DNA from: Rattus norvegicus
Taxonomy: Eukaryota; Chordata; Mammalia; Rodentia; Muridae
Direction of reading: 5' to 3'
Length of the DNA stretch: 64,000 bases
Assembly: GCF_036323735.1 (NCBI RefSeq)
Contig: NC_086020.1
Location: 84,507,710-84,571,709 of the forward strand
The notes beneath the pieces are model-generated. The model was given only the letters and a program-made list of their open reading frames with translations, did not search any database and was not told the DNA's origin. The translations under genes were made by a program, and so were the position numbers. Position 1 is the stretch's first letter. Each line of letters starts with the position of its first letter. Shown piece by piece: positions 56,685 through 64,000 of this stretch.

Positions 56685-56999
56685 GCTCTTTGGACCAGTT
56701 TCATGTAGCAGTTTGACAGAATCAGGAGTGATATACTTTCAACTATTTTCTGCAGTAAGAGTGACTTGCTTGTGACAAAAGCACAGTGTGTCAGAGGCTG
56801 AGACCAGTGGTAAAGGGGCTTGGATCAAAGCTTCAAGTTCTGACCACAGCAGTTCTTCTGCGAGCTACAAGTTAGAAGGCAGAATAATCACAAAGAATCT
56901 TTTCTTTCTTTCCCTTAACCATTTAAAATGGATTTGTTTTGTCTTTTAAAAATATATTTTTTATCATTATTCCATTTAATGTGTTGCATGATGGCATTT
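56683..56999. other. Host DNA, nothing recognised
   Basis: No feature recognised. Confidence 0.3.
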
Positions 57000-57847
57000 T
57001 TAAAAAATTGGATATTTTTAAATTTACATTTCAAATGTTATTCCCTTTCAAGGTTTCCCATCCATAAACCCCCTATCCCATCACCCCTCCTCCTTTTTCT
57101 ATGAGGGTGTTCTCCCTACCCCTTCCCCCTCCACAACCTGACATTCCTCTACACTGGGGCATTGAGCTTTGGAACGGTCAAGGGTTTCTCCTCCCATTAT
57201 TGCCCAACAAGGCTATCTTCTGCTACATATGCGGCTGGAGCCATAGGTCTGTCCATGTGTACTCTTTGGATGATGGTTTAGTCCCTGGGAGTTCTGGTTG
57301 GTTGGTATTGTTGTTCTTATGGGGTTGCAAACCCCTTCAGCTCCTTCAATCCTCTGTCTAAATCCTCCAATGGGGATTCCATTCTAAGTTCAATGGTTGG
57401 CTGCGAGCATTCACCTCTGTATTTGTCAGGCTCTGTCAGAGTCTCCCAGGAAGCAGCTATATCACACTCCTGTCAGCATGCAATTCTTGGCATCAGCAAT
57501 ATTGTCTGGGTTTGGTGGCTGTATGAGTATGGGGCTGGATCCCTAGGTGGTGCAGTCTCTGAATGGCCATTCCTTCAGTCTCTGTTCCAAACTCTGTCTC
57601 CATATCTCCTCCTATGAATATTTTTGTTCCCCTTTTAAAGAAGGACTGAAGCATCTGCACTTTGATTGTACTTCTTTTTGAGCTTCATGTGGTCTGTGGA
57701 TTGTATCTTGGGCATTCTAAGATTTTGGGCTAATATCCACTTGTGAGTGAGTGCATACCATGTGAGTTTTTTTGTGATTGGGATACCTCACTCAGGATGA
57801 TATTCCCTAGTTCCATCCATTTGCCTATGAATTTCATGAAGTCATTG
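57000..57847 (-). mobile_element. Older L1 3' end (3'UTR and ORF2 C-terminus), host of L1 number 3
   Basis: Aligned by eye with the 3' ends of the young L1s, it has the same order of blocks (TTACATTTCAAATGTTATTC, GGCTAATATCCACTTGTGAG, CTCAGGATGATATTCC) but with many changes. It is therefore an older subfamily copy. It breaks off inside the ORF2 C-terminus at CATGAAGTCATTG, where the young L1's A-tail begins. The rest presumably continues beyond the window's right end. Confidence 0.8.
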
Positions 57848-58598
57848 TTTTTTTTTTAATTTTTTTATCTTTTTTTTCATCTTTTTTTTTATTAACTTGA
57901 GTATTTCTTATATACATTTCAAGTGTTATTCCCTTTCCCGGTTTCCGGGCAAACATCCCCCTCCCCCCTCCCTTTCCTTATGGGTGTTCCCCTCCCAACC
58001 CTCCCCCCATTGCCGCCCTCCCCCCATAGTCTAGTTCACTGGGGGTTCAGTCTTAGCAGGACCCAGGGCTTCCCCTTCCACTGGTGCTCTTACTAGGATA
58101 TTCATTGCTACCTATGGGGTCAGAGTCCAGGGTCAGTCCATGTATAGTCTTTAGGTAGTGGCTTAGTCCCTGGAAGCTCTGGTTGCTTGACATTGTTGTA
58201 CTTTTGGGGTCTCGAGCCCCTTCAAGCTCTTCCAGTTCTTTCTCTGATTCCTTCAACAGGGGCCTATTCTCAGTTCAGTGGTTTGCTGCTGGCATTCGCC
58301 TCTGTATTTGCTGTATTCTGGCTGTGTCTCTCAGGAGCGATCTACATCCGGTTCCTGTAGGCCTGCACTTCTTTGCTTCGTCCATCTTCTCTAATTGGGT
58401 GGCTGTATATGTATGGGTCATATGTGGGGCAGGCTCTGAATGGGTGTTCCTTCAGTCTCTGTTTTAATCTTTGCCTCTCTCTTCCCTGCCAAGGGTATTC
58501 TTTTTCCTCATTTAAAGAAGGAGTGAAGCATTCACATTTTGATCATCCATCTTGAGTTTCGTTTGTTCTAGGGATCTAGGGTAATTCAAGCATTTGGG

Positions 58599-61500
58599 CT
58601 AATAGCCACTTATCAATGAGTGCATACCATGTATGTCTTTCTGTGATTGGGTTAGCTCACTCAGGATGATATTTTCCAGTTCCAACCATTTGCCTACGAA
58701 TTTCATAAACTCGTTGTTTTTGATAACTGAGTAATATTTCATTGTGTAGATGTACCACATTTTCTGAATCCATTCCTCTGTTGAAGGGCATCTGGGTTCT
58801 TTCCAGCTTCTGGCTATTATAAATAAGGCTGCGATGAACATAGTGGAGCACGTGTCTCTTTTGTATGTTGAGGAATCTTTTGGGTATATGCCCAAGAGAG
58901 GTATAGCTGGATCCTCAGGCAGTTCAATGTCCAATTTTCTGAGGAACCTCCAGACTGATTTCCAGAATGGTTGTACCAGTCTGCAATCCCACCAACAATG
59001 GAGGAGTGTTCCTCTTTCTCCACATCCTCGCCAGCATCTGCTGTCACCTGAGTTTTTGATCTTAGCCAATCGCACTGGTGTGAGGTGAAATCTCAGGGTT
59101 GTTTTGATTTGCATTTCCCTTATGACTAAAGATGTTGAACATTTCTTTAGGTGTTTCTCAGCCATTCGGCATTCCTCAGCTGTGAATTCTTTGTTTAGCT
59201 CTGAACCCGATTTTTTAATAGGGTTATTTGTTTCCCTGCGGTCTAACTTCTTGAGTTCTTTGTATATTTTGGATATAAGGCCTCTATCTGTTGTAGGATT
59301 GGTAAAGATCTTTTCCCAATCTGTTGGTTGCCGTTTTGTCCTAACCACAGTGTCCTTTGCCTTACAGAAGCTTTGCAGTTTTATGAGATCCCATTTGTCG
59401 ATTCTTGATCTTAGAGCGTAAGCCATTGGTGTTTTGTTCAGGAAATTTTTTCCAGTGCCCATGTGTTTCAGATGCTTCCCTAGTTTTTCTTCTATTAGTT
59501 TGAGTGTGTCTGGTTTGATGTGGAGGTCCTTGATCCACTTGGACTTAAGCTTTTACAGGGTGATAAGCATGGATTGATCTGCATTCTTCTACATGTTGAC
59601 CTCCAGTTGAACCAGCACCATTTGCTGAAAATGCTATCTTTTTTCCATTGGATGGTTTTGGCTCCTTTGTCAAAAATCAAGTGACCATAGGTGTGTGCGT
59701 TCATTTCTGGGTCTTCAATTCTATTCCATTGGTCTATCTGTCTGTCTCTGTACCAATACCATGCAGTTTTTATCACTATTGCTCTGTAGTACTGCTTGAG
59801 TTCAGGGATAGTGATTCCCCCTGACATCCTTTTATTGTTGAGGATAGCTTTAGCTATCCTGGGTTTTTTGTTATTCCAGATGAATTTGCAAATTGTTCTG
59901 TCTAACTCTTTGAAGAATTGGATTGGTATTTTGATGGGGATTGCATTGAATCTGTAGATTGCTTTTGGTAAAATGGCCATTTTTACTATATTAATCCTGC
60001 CAATCCATGAGCATGGGAGATCTTTCCATCTTCTGAGGTCTTCTTCAATTTCTTTCCTCAGTGTCTTGAAGTTCTTATTGTACAGATCTTTTACTTGCTT
60101 GGTTAAAGTCACACCGAGGTACTTTATATTATTTGGGTCTATTATGAAGGGTGTCGTTTCCCTAATTTCTTTCTCGGCTTGTTTCTCTTTTGTATAGAGG
60201 AAGGCAACTGATTTATTTGAGTTAATTTTATACCCAGCCACTTTGCTGAAGTTGTTTATCAGCTTTAGTAGTTCTCTGGTGGAACTTTTGGGATCACTTA
60301 AATATACTATCATGTCGTCTGCAAATAGTGATATTTTGACCTCTTCTTTTCTGATCTGTATCACCTTGATCTCCTTTTGTTGTCTGATTGCTCTGGCTAG
60401 AACTTCAAGAACTATATTGAATAAGTAGGGAGAGAGTGGGCAGCCTTGTCTAGTCCCTGATTTTAGTGGGATTGCTTCAAGTTTCTCTCCATTTAGTTTA
60501 ATGTTAGCAACTAGTTTGCTGTATATGGCTTTTACTATGTTTAGGTATGGGCCTTGAATTCCTATTCTTTCCAGGACTTTTATCATGAAGGGGTGTTGAA
60601 TTTTGTCAAATGCTTTCTCAGCATCTAATGAAATGATCATGTGGTTCTGTTCTTTCAGTTTGTTTATATGATGGATCACGTTGATGGTTTTCCGTATATT
60701 AAACCATCCCTGCATGCCTGGGATGAAGCCTACTTGATCATGGTGGATGATTGTTTTGATGTGCTCTTGAATTCGGTTTGCCAGAATTTTATTGAGTATT
60801 TTTGCGTCGATATTCATAAGGGAAATTGGTCTGAAGTTCTCTTTCTTTGTTGGGTTTTTGTGTGGTTTAGGTATAAGAGTAATTGTGGCTTCGTAGAAGG
60901 AATTCGGTAGGGCTCCATCTGTTTCAATTTTGTGGAATAGTTTGGATAATATTGGTATGAGGTCTTCTATGAAGGTTTGATAGAATTCTGCACTAAACCC
61001 GTCTGGACCTGGGCTCTTTTTGGTTGGGAGACCTTTAATGACTGCTTCTATTTCCTTAGGAGTTATGGGGTTGTTTAACTGGTTTATCTGTTCCTGATTT
61101 AACTTCGATACCTGGTATCTGTCTAGGAAATTGTCCATTTCCTGAAGATTTTCAAGTTTTGTTGAATATAGGTTTTTATAGTAAGATCTGATGATTTTTT
61201 GAATTTCCTCTGAATCTGTAGTTATGTCTCCCTTTTCATTTCTGATTTTGTTAATTTGGACGCACTCTCTGTGTCCTCTCGTTAGTCTGGCTAAGGGTTT
61301 ATCTATCTTGTTGATTTTCTCAAAGAACCAGCTTTTGGTTCTGTTGATTCTTTCTATGGTCCTTTTTGTTTCTACTTGGTTGATTTCAGCTCTGAGTTTG
61401 ATTATTTCCTGCCTTCTACTCCTCCTGGGTGTATTGCTTCTTTTTGTTCTAGAGCTTATAGGTGGGCTGTCAAGCTGCTGACATATGCTCTTTCCTGTTT

Positions 61501-62424
61501 CTTTCTGCAGGCACTCAGCGCTATGAGTTTTCCTCTTAGCACAGCTTTCATTGTGTCCCATAAGTTTGGGTATGTTGTACCTTCGTTTTCATTAAATTCT
61601 AAAAAGTTTTTAATTTCTTTCTTTATTTCTTCCTTGACCAGGTTATCATTTAGTAGAGCATTGTTCAATTTCCACGTATATGTGGGCATTCTTCCCTTAT
61701 TGTTATTGAAGACCAGTTTTAGGCTGTGGTGGTCCGATAGCACGCATGGGATTATTTCTATCTTTCTGTACCTGTTGAGGCCCGTTTTTTGACCAATTAT
61801 ATGGTCAATTTTGGAGAAAGTACCATGAGGCGCTGAGAAGAAGGTATATCCTTTTGCTTTAGGATAGAATGTTCTATAAATATCCGTTAAGTCCATTTGG
61901 CTCATGACTTCTCTTAGTCTGTCTACATCTCTGTTTAATTTCTGTTTCCATGATCTGTCCATTGATGAGAGTGGGGTGTTGAAGTCTCCCACTATTATTG
62001 TGTGAGGTGCAATGTGTGTTTTGAGCTTTAGTAAGGTTTCTTTTACATATGTAGGTGCCCTTGTATTTGGGGCATAGATATTTAGGATTGAGACTTCATC
62101 TTGGTGGATTTTTCCTTTGATGAATATGAAGTGTCCTTCCTTAACTTTTTTGATGAATTTTAGTTGAAAATTGATTTTATTTGATATTAGAATGGCTACT
62201 CCAGCTTGCTTCTTCTGACCATTTGCTTGGAAAGTTGTTTTCCAGCCTTTCACTCTGAGGTAGTGTCTGTCTTTGTCTCTGAGGTGTGTTTCCTGTAGGC
62301 AGCAGAATGCAGGGTCCTCGTTGCGTATCCAGTTTGTTAATCTATGTCTTTTTATTGGGGAGTTGAGGCCATTGATGTTGAGAGATATTAAGGAATAGTG
62401 ATTATTGCTTCCCGTTATATTCAT
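58599..62424 (-). pseudogene. L1 number 3 ORF2 (two frameshifts and a stop)
   Basis: The gene starts normally at 62424 (MNITGSNNHYSL) and encodes an intact endonuclease. A TAA stop arises at about 61454-61456, where L1 number 1 has a sense codon, and a 1-bp deletion follows near 61433. A second frame (59495-61561) carries reverse transcriptase with FADD. A 1-bp deletion near 59551 (AAGCTTTTACAGGG against AAGCCTTGTACAGGG) shifts to the last frame (58599-59462), which holds the cysteine-rich part and C-terminal tail. All domains are present in pieces, but no full-length protein can be made. Confidence 0.93.
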
Positions 62425-62483
62425 ATTTGGAAGTGAGGTTATGTTTGTGTGCTTTCATTCTCTTTGTTTTGTTGCCAAAACGA

Positions 62484-63605
62484 TTAGTTTCTTGCTTCTT
62501 CTAGGGTATAGCTTGCCTTCTTATGTTGGGCTTTACCATTTATTATCCTTTGTAGTGCTGGATTTGTAGAAAGATATTGTGTAAATTTGGTTTTGTCATG
62601 GAATATCTTGGTTTCTCCATCAATGTTAATTGAGAGTTTTGCTGGATACAGTAACCTGGGCTGGCCTTTGTGTTCTCTTAGGGTCTGTATGACATCAGTC
62701 AAGGATCTTCTGGCCTTCATAGTTTCTGGCGAGAAGTCTCGTGTTATTCTGATAGGTCTCCCTTTATATGTTACTTGACCTTTTTCCCTTACTGCTTTTA
62801 ATATTCTTTCTTTATTTTGTGCGTTTCGTGTTTTGACAATTATGTGACGGGAGGTGTTTCTTTTCTGGTCCAATCTATTTGGAGTTCTGTAGGCTTCTTG
62901 TATGTCTATGGGTATCTCTTTTTTTAGGTTAGGGAAGTTTTCTTCTATGATTTTGTTGAAGATATTTACTGGTCCTTTGAGCTGGGAGTCTTCACTCTCT
63001 TCTATACCTATTATCCTTAGGTTTGATCTTCTCATTGAGTCCTGGATTTCCTGTATGTTTTGGACCAGTAGCTTTTTCCGCTTTACATTATCCTTGACAG
63101 TTGAGTCAATGATCTCTATGGAATCTTCTGCTCCTGAGATTCTCTCTTCCATCTCTTGTATTCTGTTGGTGAAGCTTGTATCTACAGCTCCTTGTCTCTT
63201 CTTTTGGTTTTCTATATCCAGGGCTGTTTCCCTGTGTTCTTTCTTGATTGCTTCTATTTCCATTTTTAATTCCTTCAACTGTTTGATTGTGTTTTCCTGG
63301 AATTCTTTCAGGGATTTTTGTGTCTCCTCTCTATGGGCTTCTGCTTGTTTATTAATGTTTTCCTGGAATTGTTTCAGGCATTTTTGCGATTCCTCTCTGT
63401 AGGCTTCTACTTGTTCTCTAAGGGAGTTCTTCACGTCTTTCTTGAAGTCCTCCAGCATCATGATCAAAAATGATTTTGAAACTAGATCTTGCTTTTCTGG
63501 TGTGTTTGGATATTCCATGTTTGTTTTGATGGGAGAATTGGGCTCCGATGGTGCCATGTAGTCTTGGTTTCTGTTGCTTGGGTTCCTGCGCTTGCCTCTC
63601 GCCAT
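62484..63605 (-). CDS. L1 ORF1p of L1 number 3 (intact, longer coiled coil)
   Basis: The frame has 373 codons with the standard start. It has the same domain order as the ORF1p at 10223-11296: basic N-terminus, coiled coil, RRM-like domain from RRSNLRIIGIEE and C-terminal domain. The coiled coil carries two successive copies of an EAxREExQKxLKxFQENxxKQ unit where L1 number 1 has one and a remnant. This accounts for the 16 extra residues. It could bind RNA, but its own ORF2 is dead. Confidence 0.95.
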   Translation of the reverse strand: MARGKRRNPSNRNQDYMAPSEPNSPIKTNMEYPNTPEKQDLVSKSFLIMMLEDFKKDVKNSLREQVEAYREESQKCLKQFQENINKQAEAHREETQKSLKEFQENTIKQLKELKMEIEAIKKEHRETALDIENQKKRQGAVDTSFTNRIQEMEERISGAEDSIEIIDSTVKDNVKRKKLLVQNIQEIQDSMRRSNLRIIGIEESEDSQLKGPVNIFNKIIEENFPNLKKEIPIDIQEAYRTPNRLDQKRNTSRHIIVKTRNAQNKERILKAVREKGQVTYKGRPIRITRDFSPETMKARRSLTDVIQTLREHKGQPRLLYPAKLSINIDGETKIFHDKTKFTQYLSTNPALQRIINGKAQHKKASYTLEEARN

Positions 63606-64000
63606 CAGATTATCTCTAGTGTTACTTTGTTCTGCTATTTCTGACAGTGGCTAGACTGTCCTATAAGCCTGTGTGTCAGGAGTGCTGTAGACCTGTTTTT
63701 CTCTCTTTCAGTCAGTTATGGGGACAGAGTGTTCTGCTTTCGGGCGTGTAGTTTTTCCTCTCTACAGGTCTTCAGTTGTTCCTGTGGGCCTGTGTCTTGA
63801 GTTCACCAGGCAGCTTTCTTGCAGCAGAAAATTTGGTCTTACCTGTGGTCCTGAGGCTCAAGTTCGCTTGTGGGGTGCTGCCCAAGGGCTCTCTGCAGCG
63901 GCAGCAACCAGGAAGACCTGTGCCGCCCCTTTCGGGAGCTTCGGTGCACCAGGGTTCCAGATGGTCTTTGGCTTTTTCCTCTGGCGTCCGAGATGTGTGT
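63606..64000 (-). promoter_or_regulatory. L1 number 3 5'UTR, partial
   Basis: It matches the tether and first monomer part of L1 number 1 (11297-11690), including the monomer block from TCACCAGGCAGC. The window stops inside the monomer, so the number of monomers is unknown. Confidence 0.85.

Larger units (their letters stand above)
57848..64000 (-). mobile_element. L1 number 3, near full length, cut by the window end
   Basis: Minus strand: an irregular A-tail (57848-57890, with interruptions), 3'UTR, broken ORF2, intact ORF1 and 5'UTR running out of the window. It closely resembles L1 number 1. It is inserted in an older L1 of the same orientation. Its target-site duplication cannot be seen. 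Confidence 0.92.

Noticed and set aside
62902..63402. A 166-codon plus-strand open frame
   Set aside because: Antisense shadow of L1 ORF1; a shorter version lies antisense to ORF1 of L1 number 1.

Overview
The window looks like rodent nuclear DNA, most probably rat. Evidence is the L1 type (about 600-bp 5'UTR monomers, a G-rich 3'UTR), an ID SINE with A-tail and target-site duplication (TSD), B1-, B2/B3- and MIR-like SINEs, MaLR LTRs (MT, ORR1, MLT1-like), a class II (IAP/ERVK-like) provirus and many long dinucleotide tracts. I could not recognise any host protein-coding exon. Every long open frame belongs to a retroelement or is its antisense shadow.

Layout. 1-5536: an old minus-strand L1 remnant (about 360-1960), a B1 relic, then about 3 kb of unassigned DNA. 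5537-17893: the centrepiece, a minus-strand class II provirus flanked by a perfect 6-bp TSD (CCACTC). It keeps both LTRs, a tRNA-Phe-like primer-binding site, a broken gag, env remnants and a polypurine tract, but shows no pol. Two L1s are nested in it. A 6.6-kb full-length L1 (5619-12245) splits the 3' LTR, and a 2.1-kb 5'-truncated L1 (15095-17213) splits gag. Both have TSDs.

17894-57000: host DNA with old repeats: MT, ORR1 and MLT1-like solo LTRs on both strands, SINE relics, a young ID element at 26718-26815, a tiny L1 3' end with a perfect TSD (49168-49334), a MIR and many microsatellites. Two non-repeat candidates stand out: a CTCF-like motif at 24480-24497 and a possible terminal exon (splice acceptor plus poly(A) signal) at 44641-44985. 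57000-64000: an old L1 3' end into which a young L1 is inserted, also on the minus strand. Its ORF1 is intact, its ORF2 is broken, and it runs off the window.

The genes do not form a host pathway. Each L1 encodes an RNA-binding ORF1p and an endonuclease/reverse-transcriptase ORF2p that act in cis on their own RNA and that mobilise SINEs such as ID in trans. In L1 number 1, ORF2 carries a 2-bp deletion near its 3' end. In L1 number 3, ORF2 has two frameshifts and a stop. The provirus is defective. I found no previously undescribed system. The most informative structure is the dated stack of nested insertions.
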